A stretch of DNA of 43,219 nt, taken from positions 1 to 43,219 of the forward strand of contig JACQGL010000238.1 in NCBI GenBank assembly GCA_016199525.1, given 5' to 3'. The first letter of the stretch is position 1; each line of letters starts with the position of its first letter. This DNA comes from Armatimonadota bacterium (GTDB lineage: Bacteria > Armatimonadota > SYMT01 > JACQGL01). The notes beneath the pieces are model-generated. The model was given only the letters and a program-made list of their open reading frames with translations, made no database searches and had not been told where the DNA came from. This document shows positions 1 to 8,050 of this stretch, piece by piece. Position numbers and translations under genes: made by a program.

Positions 1-14
1 CGGGCGAAGCCCGA

Positions 15-32
15 TCCCGAAAGCTTTCGGGA
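15..32. repeat. Dispersed palindrome, copy 1 (TCCCG...CGGGA form)
   Basis: An 18-bp perfect palindrome, TCCCGAAAGCTTTCGGGA. It is the first of eight copies of one repeat family in this window. It sits in a cluster of small hairpins (CGGGC-gaa-GCCCG at 1-13 lies just before it) upstream of the promoter of the TPR gene. Confidence 0.9.
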
Positions 33-41
33 CGAAGGGTC

Positions 42-70
42 GGGGCTTTCGGGGCAGGCAGGATGCCTGC
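42..70. repeat. Half palindrome joined to an AGGAT-loop hairpin
   Basis: Positions 45-59 read GCTTTCGGGGCAGGC, the same as the right half and flank of the palindrome copy at 14651-14670. This merges into a hairpin with stem GCAGGC (54-59), loop AGGAT and stem GCCTGC (65-70). A second hairpin of the same type, with an AGGAA loop, lies at 5220-5238. The function is not known. Confidence 0.7.
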
Positions 71-113
71 GCTACCCACTGAACACGAACGCACCCTCGC
101 CCTTGGCCGCGGC

Positions 114-142
114 TTGTTGCGCAGCGACCCGTTTGCTATAAT
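114..142 (+). promoter_or_regulatory. Sigma-70-type promoter for the TPR gene
   Basis: TTGTTG (114-119), a 17-bp spacer and a perfect TATAAT (137-142). The -10 box ends 29 bp before the start codon of the TPR gene, and a ribosome-binding site GAGGT (162-166) follows. The -35 box matches the consensus only in its first three bases. Confidence 0.65.
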
Positions 143-171
143 TAGGAAAGCGGCCCTCACTGAGGTAGACG

Positions 172-1674
172 ATGAGACGCCTCTCCTTTCTCTTCTCCAC
201 GCAACGCTGGGTTCTGCTCGTGGTCGTCGGACTGGCGCTGGCCGTGGCGCCCCACACTTTCGGAGCCCCGCCCACCCCGCGTCCGGAGCCGGATCCCTTC
301 GATCGGGGGGTCCAGCTCTATAAGAGTAAGAACCTCCCCGGCGCGCTTGCTGCCTTCCGACAGGCCGAGCAGAAGGATCCGAAGGACCCCCTCGTACAGG
401 CCTGGCTCGGGTTTGTCCTGATGCGGTCGAACCGCGTCACCGAAGCGATTGCTGCCTTCGACAGGGCGCTGGAGCTGGGCCTGAAGACGGCGGATCTGTA
501 CAACAACCGCGGCAACGCCCGGCTGGCCAGGGGGGACGCCGATGGGGCCATCGCGGACTATCTTCAGGCGACGGAACTCGCACCCACCAGCCCCGATGCC
601 TGGTTTAACCTCGGCAACGCTTACGTCCGCAAGAACGACCTTGATCGGGCGCTGGAGGCCTATCAACGCGCAGCCCGGTTCGCGCCACATGACGCTACCA
701 TACTCAACAACCTCGGCTACGTTTACGATCGCCAAAACCAGGTCGACAAAGCCATTGAGTGCTACCGCGAGGCGGCCAACGAACGGCCCACCGAGGCCGC
801 TTACTGGCGTAATCTGGGGCTGACCTACCGGAAAGCAAAAGAGTGGGAAAAGGCCGCCGCTGCCCTGGAGCAGGCGGTGCGCCGCAAGGGCAAAGACTAC
901 GCGGCCCAGGTGGCCCTCGGTGAGTGCCTGAGTACCTTGAACCGACTCTCTGAAGCCACCGCCGCCTTCAATGCTGCTGCCAAGGTGGCGCCCAACGAGT
1001 TTCTGCCTCACTACAATCTGAGTCTGATTTACTCCCGCCAGAACCAGCATGCGCTTGCCGTGCGTGAGATTCTGGTCGCCGTACGGCTCAGCCCCCAGCG
1101 CGTCCAGGTGCTGAATACCGCCGGCTGGATCCATTACCGCGCGCGCCGGCCGGAGGAAGCGATCACGTGGTATGAGAAGGCAGTGCGCGCCGGAAACCAG
1201 GAAAACCCCGAGGAGCGGGCCTTGGTCGCCGCCGCTTACGCCAATCTGGGGGTCGTGCGCTCCTCTTTGAAGCAGGGAGCAAAGGCCATTCAGGCTCTCA
1301 AGGAGGCAGTGCGCCTCAATCCCGCCGACCTGGATAGCCATTCGCTGCTCGCCTCGCTCTACCTGGAAGCCCAACACTTTGAAGAAGCCGCCCCGGAGTA
1401 CCGCGAGGTGGTGAAGGCCAGCCCGAACGATGCCATGGCGCACAACAACCTCGGCTTTGCCCTGGAAAAGCTCGGCAGGCTGGATGAAGCGCTGGCTGCC
1501 TATCAGAAGGCCACCGAGCTGAACCCGCGTTTCTACCTGGCGTTCAATAACCTGGGCGCCGTCTACGAGCGGATGGGCCAAAAGGATCTGGCCGAGCAGA
1601 ACTACCGCAAAGCGCTGGCCATTAAGCCCGATTTCCAGGAGGCCCAACAGAATCTGGCGCGCCTGACGCGCTAA
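172..1674 (+). CDS. Exported tetratricopeptide-repeat protein
   Basis: A 500-residue protein. It starts with a signal peptide or membrane anchor (basic MRRLSF start, hydrophobic stretch about residues 13-30, small residues before APPTPRPEP) and then consists almost wholly of about a dozen 34-residue TPR units. Each unit carries the usual W/Y-x-N-L-G and A-x-x-x-Y/F-x-x-A-x-x-x-x-P pattern. TPR arrays are scaffolds for protein-protein contacts; no catalytic domain is present. The start at 172 is supported by GAGGT five bases upstream and a TATAAT box at 137-142. The protein most likely acts outside the cytoplasmic membrane, but its partner cannot be read from the sequence. nadK follows about 200 bp downstream on the same strand and is probably a separate unit. 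Confidence 0.9.
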   Translation: MRRLSFLFSTQRWVLLVVVGLALAVAPHTFGAPPTPRPEPDPFDRGVQLYKSKNLPGALAAFRQAEQKDPKDPLVQAWLGFVLMRSNRVTEAIAAFDRALELGLKTADLYNNRGNARLARGDADGAIADYLQATELAPTSPDAWFNLGNAYVRKNDLDRALEAYQRAARFAPHDATILNNLGYVYDRQNQVDKAIECYREAANERPTEAAYWRNLGLTYRKAKEWEKAAAALEQAVRRKGKDYAAQVALGECLSTLNRLSEATAAFNAAAKVAPNEFLPHYNLSLIYSRQNQHALAVREILVAVRLSPQRVQVLNTAGWIHYRARRPEEAITWYEKAVRAGNQENPEERALVAAAYANLGVVRSSLKQGAKAIQALKEAVRLNPADLDSHSLLASLYLEAQHFEEAAPEYREVVKASPNDAMAHNNLGFALEKLGRLDEALAAYQKATELNPRFYLAFNNLGAVYERMGQKDLAEQNYRKALAIKPDFQEAQQNLARLTR

Positions 1675-1873
1675 CGCAGAGCATCCACCACCGGAGGAAG
1701 CCGGCGCGAACGGATACAAATGAGTGAGAGAAGCAACGGCAGAAGGATGAAACGGTCAAGCGAACCGACGATCATCTGACCTGGCCATACTGGTTCTCCT
1801 TCTTCATCCCTTCACTATCCTGGTTTCCTTTATTTGCGTTCACGTGCGCCTATCTGCGGCTCAACCTTCCCCT

Positions 1874-2752
1874 ATGGGCAACGAAGTCGGAATCTTCGCC
1901 AACTGCACTCGCGAGCCCGCCGTCCGCTGCGCCGCGGCGCTCTCCGATCTTCTCATCGGTCGGGGGATCGACGTGCGCCTGGAACCTGAACTGGCCGCGC
2001 GGCTCGGCCGGCCGGCCAACGCCCGGCTGCCGGAAGAGGTGGGTGTCAGCCGTTTCGTCATCGCCCTGGGTGGGGACGGCACCCTCCTCTACGCCTGCCG
2101 TATGGCCGCCCCCCACGGCACCCCGGTCCTGGGCGTCCACGTGGGCGGCCCCGCCAGCTTCGGCTTCCTGACCGAAACCACCCCTGCCCGCGCCGCTGCC
2201 GCCGCGGAGCAGGTCCTCACGGGCCATTACCGCCTGGACGAGCGGATGATGGTTGCCGGATCGGTCATCCGCCGGGGAACCGAGGTCGCCCGCCACGCCG
2301 CCATCAACGACCTGGTGATTGGCAAGCGTGCCCTGGCGCGTATGCTGAAGCTGCGCATTTCTGTGGGCGAGTCTTACATCGCCACCTACGCGGCGGATGG
2401 GATCATCGCCGCCACCCCCACCGGCTCCACTGCTTACAACCTGGCTGCGGGCGGGCCGCTCGTCAACCCTCAGCTCAAATTGATCCTCCTTACCCCCATT
2501 TGCCCTCACACCCTCAACGTCCGCAGCCTGATCGTGGGCGATGACGAGGTGATTAATGTCCTGGTCGAATCCGAACGACGGGACGAGCCCCTCCTCACCG
2601 TGGACGGGCAGGTAGGATACGAACTCGAACCGGGGGACCTGGTCCGCTTTCACCGCGCCGACATCAGCACTAAACTCATCCTTCTGGACGGCCCCAGCTT
2701 CTATGAGAAGCTCCAGACCCGGCTGCGCCTGGGTGAGCGGTTTGGGGGATGA
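1874..2752 (+). CDS. nadK: NAD kinase
   Basis: A 292-residue ATP-NAD kinase that phosphorylates NAD+ to NADP+ in the cytoplasm. The family signature GGDGT is present in ALGGDGTLL near residue 65. The second conserved block is ADGIIAATPTGSTAYNLAAG, where the NAD-binding TPTGSTAY is intact, and NDLVIG matches the conserved ND/NE motif. The length is normal for the family. I chose the ATG at 1874 (MGNEVGIF) because NAD kinases begin directly with the beta strand of the Rossmann-like fold. An in-frame GTG at 1844 would add ten residues and has no better ribosome-binding site. The gene converges with the sugar dehydrogenase at 3057-4397. Confidence 0.93.
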   Translation: MGNEVGIFANCTREPAVRCAAALSDLLIGRGIDVRLEPELAARLGRPANARLPEEVGVSRFVIALGGDGTLLYACRMAAPHGTPVLGVHVGGPASFGFLTETTPARAAAAAEQVLTGHYRLDERMMVAGSVIRRGTEVARHAAINDLVIGKRALARMLKLRISVGESYIATYAADGIIAATPTGSTAYNLAAGGPLVNPQLKLILLTPICPHTLNVRSLIVGDDEVINVLVESERRDEPLLTVDGQVGYELEPGDLVRFHRADISTKLILLDGPSFYEKLQTRLRLGERFGG

Positions 2753-3056
2753 ACGCCTTCCCTCTGCCGTCGGGGCTTGCCCTGGGCCGGGGAGCACCAT
2801 ACGCACGGTTCTGCGTCCTGGGATCGGACGGCTAAACGAGGTCACCGCCATCACCCGGCGGACGCACCGGGCGACGAGAGGGCCGACAGGATCGCTACAG
2901 CCTTCGCACACGCCAACACGCCTGGCGAGGCTGGCTCTCCTGGACTTCGTCTCCACCCCGCATCCCGAAAGCTTTCGGGACGGGGCCACCACGAACGAAA
3001 GCGAGGGCAGCCAAGCTACCCTCGCTCCGCCGGTTAGCTCTTTCCCCTCGCTTTGC
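2753..3056. other. Gene-free convergent spacer
   Basis: This stretch lies between the 3' ends of nadK and the sugar dehydrogenase. Open frames run through it on the plus strand but have no ribosome-binding site and no recognisable protein. Its one distinct element is the palindrome at 2963-2980. No U-tailed terminator was seen. Confidence 0.6.
2963..2980. repeat. Dispersed palindrome, copy 2
   Basis: Perfect TCCCGAAAGCTTTCGGGA, flanked on the left by GCA and on the right by CGGGG. The left flank GCA is shared with the copy at 29073. It lies between two convergent genes, where it could act as a two-way hairpin terminator, though no T tract follows. Confidence 0.9.
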
Positions 3057-4397
3057 CTACAAGTAAATCACCCTGGCTTGCCCGCCCGCCACCCCGCGGG
3101 TGGCGTTGCGCGTATCCACCACCAGAGATGCGTGTGTAACAATCTCTCCGTAATTGAACGCCTTGTGGTTGGTGATGATGACCACACAATCCATCGCCTG
3201 CAACAACTCCGGGGAGAGGTACACGGAACGTAGAAACAGCGTCCCCACATCCAGGCTGGGCACGAAGGGATCGCTGTACTCGACATGAGCGCCCTTCTGG
3301 TGCAGCATCTCCAGGATTTCCAAAGCGGGCGATTCGCGGGTATCACTCACATTCGGCTTGTAAGCCACGCCCAGGAGCAGGATACGCGCGTTCCGCACGC
3401 ACTTACCGCAGTCGTTCAACACGTCCTGAATAATCTGCATCACATGCCGGGGCATACTGGCGTTGATTTCGCTCGCTAGACCAATCAGCTTCGCTTCGTA
3501 ACCGTTCAGCCGTGCCTTCCAGGACAGGTAATATGGGTCGAGGGGAATACAGTGCCCGCCGATCCCCGGCCCGGGATAGTGCGCCATGAAGCCGAACGGC
3601 TTGGTCGCCGCCGCGTCGATGACCTCCCAGACATCGATCCCCAGGTGGCGGCATAGAATCGCCATCTCGTTCCCCAGGCCAATGTTGACACTGCGGAAAG
3701 TGTTCTCCAGTAGCTTCGTCGTCTCCGCCACGCGGGCGCTCGACACCACGTACACCTGCTCGATGGCGGCGCGGTACAGCTGCGCCGTCATCCGCGTGCA
3801 GGTGGGAGTTATTCCCCCTACCACCTTGGGAATAGTCCGCGTGACGTAGTTGGGGTTGCCAGGATCCACCCGCTCGGGCGAAAAGGCCAGGAAAACATCC
3901 TCCCCCACGCGCAGACCGCCCGCCTCGAACATCGGCTGGAGCACCTCCTCCGTGGTACCGGGGTAGGTGGTGCTCTCCAGAACAACCAGCTGCCCGGGCG
4001 AGAGGCGCGCCGCAATCTCCCTCCCTGCTGCCACAATCGCCGAGATATCCGGTTCCTTCGATTTGCTCAACGGCGTAGGGACGCAAATCAGAATGCAATC
4101 CATCTCCCCCAGGAGATCGAAGTTGCCGGACGCCTGAAACCCGCCCGTGGCCATCGCCGCGCGCAGATCCTCGCTGGCCACGTCCGAGATGTACGACTCC
4201 CCGTTGGCTAGCTGATCCAGGCGCTCATGGTTCACTTCGAAGCCCACGGCGGGAAAGCCCGCCTCCACGAAGGTGAGGGCGAGCGGCAACCCCACGTAGC
4301 CGAGGCCAATCACTCCCATGCGCGCCGTTCGGCGATCGATCTTTTCGGCCAGAGCATCTGCGGCGCTGGTGCGAACCCGAGTGGCATGTGTCGTCAT
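3057..4397 (-). CDS. UDP-sugar 6-dehydrogenase (WbpA/TviB type)
   Basis: A 446-residue NAD-dependent nucleotide-sugar dehydrogenase that oxidises C6 of a UDP-hexose to the uronic acid. The N-terminal Rossmann motif is GVIGLGYVGLPLAL (about residues 28-41). The central dimerisation block contains EVIDAAATKPFGFMAHYPGP. The catalytic cysteine lies in GPGIGGHCIPLDPYYL. The C-terminal UDP-binding block contains GVAYKPNVSDTRESPALEIL. The GHCIPLDPYYL form is typical of UDP-N-acetyl-glucosamine/mannosamine dehydrogenases rather than UDP-glucose dehydrogenase; the exact substrate is an inference. It would feed cell-surface polysaccharide synthesis, but no glycan cluster surrounds it. The start codon has no clear Shine-Dalgarno sequence. 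Confidence 0.9.
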   Translation of the reverse strand: MTTHATRVRTSAADALAEKIDRRTARMGVIGLGYVGLPLALTFVEAGFPAVGFEVNHERLDQLANGESYISDVASEDLRAAMATGGFQASGNFDLLGEMDCILICVPTPLSKSKEPDISAIVAAGREIAARLSPGQLVVLESTTYPGTTEEVLQPMFEAGGLRVGEDVFLAFSPERVDPGNPNYVTRTIPKVVGGITPTCTRMTAQLYRAAIEQVYVVSSARVAETTKLLENTFRSVNIGLGNEMAILCRHLGIDVWEVIDAAATKPFGFMAHYPGPGIGGHCIPLDPYYLSWKARLNGYEAKLIGLASEINASMPRHVMQIIQDVLNDCGKCVRNARILLLGVAYKPNVSDTRESPALEILEMLHQKGAHVEYSDPFVPSLDVGTLFLRSVYLSPELLQAMDCVVIITNHKAFNYGEIVTHASLVVDTRNATRGVAGGQARVIYL

Positions 4398-4622
4398 AGT
4401 TACTTAAGCCCTAAACGCTTCCGTGGTAATAACACGGCAGACAGGTATCACTATTCTAGGCCGAGAAGGGCCGCAATTCCTGCCTTACTAGCTGCCCGCC
4501 TGAAATTGCCCGGATCTTGAATCGCACCCGAGCCGTGCCAATCCCCGCGCTTCCGGGCGTAAGCGGATTGGCTGATATTGGTTCTCCCTCCCCCATGCAC
4601 GTGGTGTGCCAATAGCCACTTG

Positions 4623-4703
4623 CCCGCACGCGCGGGAGCGGCGAAGCGCGGCGAGATCCGCGCGGAGTAGTTCATGTACCGGCGGCGCTCCCGCGCGTGC
4701 GGG
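4623..4703. repeat. 21-bp inverted repeat with nested hairpin
   Basis: The left arm, CCCGCACGCGCGGGAGCGGCG (4623-4643), pairs with the right arm at 4683-4703 with a single mismatch. The 39-base loop holds a second hairpin, GCGCGG (4646-4651) with CCGCGC (4658-4663). Such a nested structure would fold strongly as RNA from either strand. It could be a small structured RNA or the remnant of a mobile element's ends. It has no target-site duplication that I could recognise and no U tail. Confidence 0.7.
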
Positions 4704-5214
4704 AAGCCACGGAGCGCATCCCGGACGGCGCCTACTACACCGCCATTGCGGCTTCTATCTCGGGTCGCTCGCCTTCTTCGCCAGCGGCAGAGAAAACCAC
4801 CGCCTTGTTCATCGGCCAGTAGGCCCCACGTTCGCAGCGCTGGCACTGGTGAACAAGCGGATCCCGCCGTCCGCGGCAAGCTGTGGTCGGAAGGGACGAG
4901 GTCCCCGGGCAACCACACGGGCCGGCCAATGTGGGTACGCATCTATCGACCCTTTCAACCTGCCGATCCGTGGCGTGAACGCACTGCGCTCGTCCCTAAA
5001 CACCTCCGCCAGAAGGGGCTTCGACCTTTCCTCCTGCCAGCCCTCCGGGGTTGCGAGCCTGCCTGACAGTTAGGTGAGGCGCAGGCTATTCCCTCTGTGG
5101 GAGGCTTCCGCTCAAGGCCCAAATACGATCCTGGGGAGAATTAATGGCCGCAAAGGCAGGTGGTAACCCGCCTCGGGCCCGGAAGGTTAACCGGGGAACG
5201 AAGGCATCCCCGCT

Positions 5215-5245
5215 GGGGAGGCCGGCAGGAAGCCGGCCGTTCCCC
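5215..5245. repeat. AGGAA-loop hairpin upstream of the ffh promoter
   Basis: The stem GGCCGGC (5220-5226), loop AGGAA and stem GCCGGCC (5232-5238) form a hairpin. It is extended by GGGGA (5215-5219) pairing with TCCCC (5241-5245) across a two-base bulge. A smaller GGGGA/TCCCC hairpin lies just before it. It ends about a dozen bases before the ffh -35 box and may insulate that promoter. The loop type matches the hairpin at 54-70. Confidence 0.7.
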
Positions 5246-5257
5246 GACCACCACCGT

Positions 5258-5286
5258 TTGACACAGCCCCCCTGTTCGGATATACT
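5258..5286 (+). promoter_or_regulatory. Near-consensus sigma-70 promoter for ffh
   Basis: TTGACA (5258-5263), a 17-bp spacer and TATACT (5281-5286). This is a perfect -35 box, optimal spacing and a five-of-six -10 box. It lies 43 bp before the ffh start codon and probably drives ffh and the following translation genes. The strength fits constitutive expression. Confidence 0.85.
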
Positions 5287-5329
5287 CAATCGGCCTGCTC
5301 CGGTAACTGCGGAAGGCCGTTTTTGAATC

Positions 5330-6670
5330 ATGTTTGAATCCCTCACCCAGAAGCTTCAGGGCGTTTTCCAACGGCTGCGGGGGAAGGGCACCCTCAAGGA
5401 GCAGGATATCACCGAAGCGCTCCGCGAGGTCCGCCTCGCCCTCCTGGAGGCGGACGTTAACTTCCGCGTGGCGCGGGATCTCTGCGCGCGGATTAAAGAA
5501 AAGGCGGTGGGGCAGGAGGTTCTGGAGAGCCTCACCCCGTCCCAGCAGGTCATCAAGATCGTCCACGAGGAGCTGTGCGCCCTCCTGGGAGAGGATGAAT
5601 CGCGCCTTCAGTACGCCTCCCGGCCACCCACCGTCATCCTGATGGTGGGGGTTCAGGGAAGCGGTAAGACCACCACCTGCGCCAAGCTCGCGCACCTGAT
5701 CCGCAGGCAGGGCCGGCGCTCGATGCTGGTGGCCTGCGATATTTACCGACCCGCCGCCATCAAGCAGCTCGAAGTGGTCGGCGCGCAGGTCGGCGTTCCT
5801 GCCTTCACCCTGGGAGACCGGACCGACGTGGTGGATATCGCGCGCGCCGCGGTGGAGCGCGCCAGGGAGCAGGGCGTCGACGTCCTCATCGTGGACACCG
5901 CCGGCCGCCTGCACGTGGACCAGGTGATGATGGACGAGGTGGCGCGCCTGGAGGAAGCCCTCCAGCCCCAGGAGGCGCTTCTGGTGCTGGATGCGATGAC
6001 CGGCCAGGACGCAGTGAACATCGCCTCCGAGTTCGCGGGGCGGCTCAACATTACCGGCTTCATCCTCACCAAACTGGACGGCGATACCCGCGGGGGTGCC
6101 GCGCTCTCCGTGCGCGCCGTCTCCGGCAAGCCGATCAAGTTCGTGGGCGTGGGCGAGAAGCCGGAGATGCTGGAGCCGTTCCATCCCGAGCGGATGGCAT
6201 CCCGCATCCTGGGGATGGGGGATGTGCTCTCCTTCATTGAGCGCGCCCAGCAGGTGGTGGATGAGAAAGAAGCGCTGGCACTGGAGAAGAAGATCCGCGC
6301 CAACCGCTTCGACCTCGAAGATTTCCTGGGCCAGCTACAGAACGTCCGCAAGATGGGGCCACTGGAGCAGGTGTTGGGAAGCCTGCCCTTCTTCGGGGGA
6401 CGCACCCTGAGCGCCGAGGATGTGGACGAGACGGAACTCGTCCGCTTCCAGGCGATCATCCAGTCCATGACCCGCGAGGAACGGCGCGATCCGAGCATCC
6501 TGAACGGCAGCCGGCGACGGCGCATCGCGCGCGGCAGCGGTACGGGCGTCCAGGACGTAAACCGGCTGCTGAACCAGTACCAGCAGATGCGGAAGCTGTT
6601 CCAGCAGATGAACCAGATCGAATCGGGGCGCAAGCGTCCGCACCCGCTGCGCATGCCGTTTTTCCCTTAG
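5330..6670 (+). CDS. ffh: Signal recognition particle GTPase Ffh
   Basis: A 446-residue SRP54 homologue. It binds signal sequences of nascent membrane proteins with the SRP RNA and docks with FtsY. The N domain (about residues 1-90) carries ALLEADVNF. The G domain has the P-loop GVQGSGKTTTCAKLA (about 107-121), the DIYRPAA box, VDTAGRLHVD, TKLDGDTRGGAALS and GVGEK. The methionine-rich M domain (about 310-446) contains the RNA-binding segment with SILNGSRRRRIARGSG, followed by VQDVNRLLNQYQQM. The length is normal. The only purine-rich element upstream is GGAAGG, about a dozen bases before the ATG, so initiation may be weak. The gene heads the ffh-rpsP-khpA-ylqD-rimM-trmD set. Confidence 0.96.
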   Translation: MFESLTQKLQGVFQRLRGKGTLKEQDITEALREVRLALLEADVNFRVARDLCARIKEKAVGQEVLESLTPSQQVIKIVHEELCALLGEDESRLQYASRPPTVILMVGVQGSGKTTTCAKLAHLIRRQGRRSMLVACDIYRPAAIKQLEVVGAQVGVPAFTLGDRTDVVDIARAAVERAREQGVDVLIVDTAGRLHVDQVMMDEVARLEEALQPQEALLVLDAMTGQDAVNIASEFAGRLNITGFILTKLDGDTRGGAALSVRAVSGKPIKFVGVGEKPEMLEPFHPERMASRILGMGDVLSFIERAQQVVDEKEALALEKKIRANRFDLEDFLGQLQNVRKMGPLEQVLGSLPFFGGRTLSAEDVDETELVRFQAIIQSMTREERRDPSILNGSRRRRIARGSGTGVQDVNRLLNQYQQMRKLFQQMNQIESGRKRPHPLRMPFFP

Positions 6671-6824
6671 ATGGGGATTACCGTGGAGACGCGGAGATAA
6701 GGACAGGGCGATGGGTGTCTGGATGAGAGAGCGCCGACCTCTGGTTTCCCCATTCGTCCGCTCCCCCATTTTCCCCTTCCTCGGCGTCTCTGCGGGACAA
6801 TAGGGGGTTCGTAAGGAGGTCCTC

Positions 6825-7100
6825 TTGGTCAAGATCCGTCTCATGCGGATGGGCGCGAAGCACCGCCCGTTCTACCGTCTCGTCGTGGCGCCCAGCACCT
6901 CGCCGCGCGACGGGCGCTTCATCGACCAGCTCGGTTACTACGATCCACTCACCGATCCGGCCACGGTGAAGATTGATGCCGATAAAGCCCTGCACTGGCT
7001 GGAGTGCGGCGCGCAGCCGACTGACACTGCTGCCAGCCTGCTCAAAAAGCAAGGCATCCTGGATCAGTTCGCCGAGCGCAAGGCCGCCCGAAAGGCATGA
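6825..7100 (+). CDS. rpsP: Small-subunit ribosomal protein bS16
   Basis: A 91-residue bS16, a component of the 30S subunit body. It opens with the family pattern [20 protein letters not shown] and continues with [13 protein letters not shown] and a central [19 protein letters not shown]. It starts with TTG at 6825, because AAGGAGG at 6813-6819 lies five bases upstream and the next ATG would remove the conserved first strand. The 3' end overlaps the start of the KH-domain gene (ATGA), indicating coupled translation. About 150 bp separate it from ffh. Confidence 0.96.
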   Translation: MVKIRLMRMGAKHRPFYRLVVAPSTSPRDGRFIDQLGYYDPLTDPATVKIDADKALHWLECGAQPTDTAASLLKKQGILDQFAERKAARKA

Positions 7101-7333
7101 ACGAAGTCATCACCCTCCTGGTACGGGCACTCGTGGATCACCCCGATCAGGTCGAGGTGAAGCAGGTTGAGACCGACCGCCGTGACCTGATCCGGCTTGA
7201 GGTGCGGGTAGCCGCATCGGACACTGGTAAGGTCATTGGCAAGCACGGTAGAATCGCTGCCGCGCTGCGTGCCGTAGGGCGAGCCGCCGCCGCACGCCAG
7301 GGCAAGCGCGGTTTCGTAGACATCGTCTCCTGA
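7097..7333 (+). CDS. khpA: KH-domain RNA-binding protein KhpA (YlqC family)
   Basis: A 78-residue single-KH protein. The nucleic-acid-binding GxxG loop is seen as [15 protein letters not shown] near residues 48-62. Members of this family bind small RNAs, often with a KhpB/Jag partner, and affect cell division and envelope homeostasis; that role is known from Gram-positive relatives and is not shown here. Its start codon overlaps the rpsP stop (ATGA). It sits between rpsP and ylqD, as in Bacillus. Confidence 0.9.
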   Translation: MNEVITLLVRALVDHPDQVEVKQVETDRRDLIRLEVRVAASDTGKVIGKHGRIAAALRAVGRAAAARQGKRGFVDIVS

Positions 7334-7645
7334 GCCGGCAGCCGCCGGTTGAGGCAAGGCGACCACCGTTGTCGCAGAGCGGCGGCCCGGAGCGTACCTC
7401 GCTGCCTTACCGCCTTCTGCCGTATGCGCGTTGGTCCTTCTTGCCTTGCCTGGCAATTCTGCCAATCACAGTTGCGACGTGCGTGAACACGGCAGTCCCG
7501 AAAGCTTTCGGGATCGGCATGCGTCGCGCGGCGAGCCGGCGGCGCAAAGCGTGCGTCGGCCGGCTTTGCGCTGCGTAGCCGGGGAGCTCGCTTACGGGCC
7601 CCCTCTCGCCAGGGGTACCACACAGGGGCCCGGGGGAATCGTGGA
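7334..7645. other. Spacer within the rpsP-trmD operon
   Basis: 312 bp without a supported gene. It contains the palindrome at 7496-7513 and a second hairpin with a 9-bp stem, GCGCAAAGC (7542-7550) and GCTTTGCGC (7563-7571). The ylqD start follows a purine-rich GGGGGAA. These hairpins could partly terminate transcription or stabilise the upstream message; neither has a U-rich tail. Confidence 0.6.
7496..7513. repeat. Dispersed palindrome, copy 3
   Basis: Perfect TCCCGAAAGCTTTCGGGA between khpA and ylqD. If both genes are on one transcript, it would form an 8-9 bp RNA hairpin inside the operon. Confidence 0.9.
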
Positions 7646-8050
7646 ATGACGCTCAAACGGGAAGTACTAGTAAAGGCCATCGTCACCGAGAAACTGAAGA
7701 ACGACCTCAAACAGGGGGTGGAGAACGCCCTCAAAGAGCTGGCGGCAACGCAGGAGGAAATAGAGCGCCAGTACCGCCGGCTGATGCTCGAGCTGCAACG
7801 CACCGATCTCAACCGCGCCATGGCGGTTCGCCAGCAGATTGATGCAGAGCGCCGCCGGCAGGAGGAAGCGCGGCGGGAGCTGGAGGAGCGGTTAAAGGAA
7901 TACGACCAGCTGGAGATGGACACGGAGATTCCCCTGGCTACCTACGAGGGCCTGGTGGAGATCCAGCCCGGCGACAACCTTATGGAGAAGATGCGGGGCG
8001 CCGAGATCCTTCTCAAAGATGACATCATCCAGGAATTCCGCGAGCTGTGA
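7646..8050 (+). CDS. ylqD: YlqD-family coiled-coil protein
   Basis: A 134-residue protein. It has an N-terminal beta segment (LKREVLVKAIVTEKLK), a long charged helix from about residue 25 to 92 that reads as a coiled coil (repeated E, R, L with REELEERLK-like spacing), and a C-terminal strand segment (VEIQPGDNLMEKMRGAEILL). This matches the YlqD family, whose function is unknown. It lies, as in Bacillus, between the KH-domain gene and rimM, so a role around ribosome or RNA maturation is plausible from context only. Its last 32 bases overlap the rimM reading frame. Confidence 0.85.
   Translation: MTLKREVLVKAIVTEKLKNDLKQGVENALKELAATQEEIERQYRRLMLELQRTDLNRAMAVRQQIDAERRRQEEARRELEERLKEYDQLEMDTEIPLATYEGLVEIQPGDNLMEKMRGAEILLKDDIIQEFREL

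Larger units (their letters stand above)
4398..5257. other. Long gene-free stretch upstream of ffh
   Basis: About 860 bp without a gene I can support. Overlapping short frames exist on both strands, but none has a ribosome-binding site or a recognisable fold. Visible structure includes the 21-bp inverted repeat at 4623-4703 and the compound hairpin at 5215-5245. The interior could be decayed coding sequence. A piece around 5150-5200 contains CCCGGAAGG, reminiscent of an SRP RNA tip, but lacks the rest of that RNA. Confidence 0.55.

Noticed and set aside
157-1719. A 520-codon open frame antisense to the TPR gene
   Set aside because: It has no ribosome-binding site and no recognisable fold. 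It is a mirror of the high-G+C codon pattern of the real gene, whose TPR repeats are unmistakable.
4451-5073. Overlapping short open frames on both strands before ffh
   Set aside because: No ribosome-binding sites and no recognisable protein. They overlap the 21-bp inverted repeat. Decayed coding sequence is possible but not supportable.
5150-5210. Possible SRP RNA next to ffh
   Set aside because: CCCGGAAGG recalls the SRP RNA tip, but the following AGCAG-type internal-loop partner is missing and the flanks do not form the long SRP hairpin.
5141-6184. A 347-codon open frame antisense to ffh (and similar long antisense frames over trmD, rsmH and gspD)
   Set aside because: All are shadows of strongly conserved genes in high-G+C DNA.
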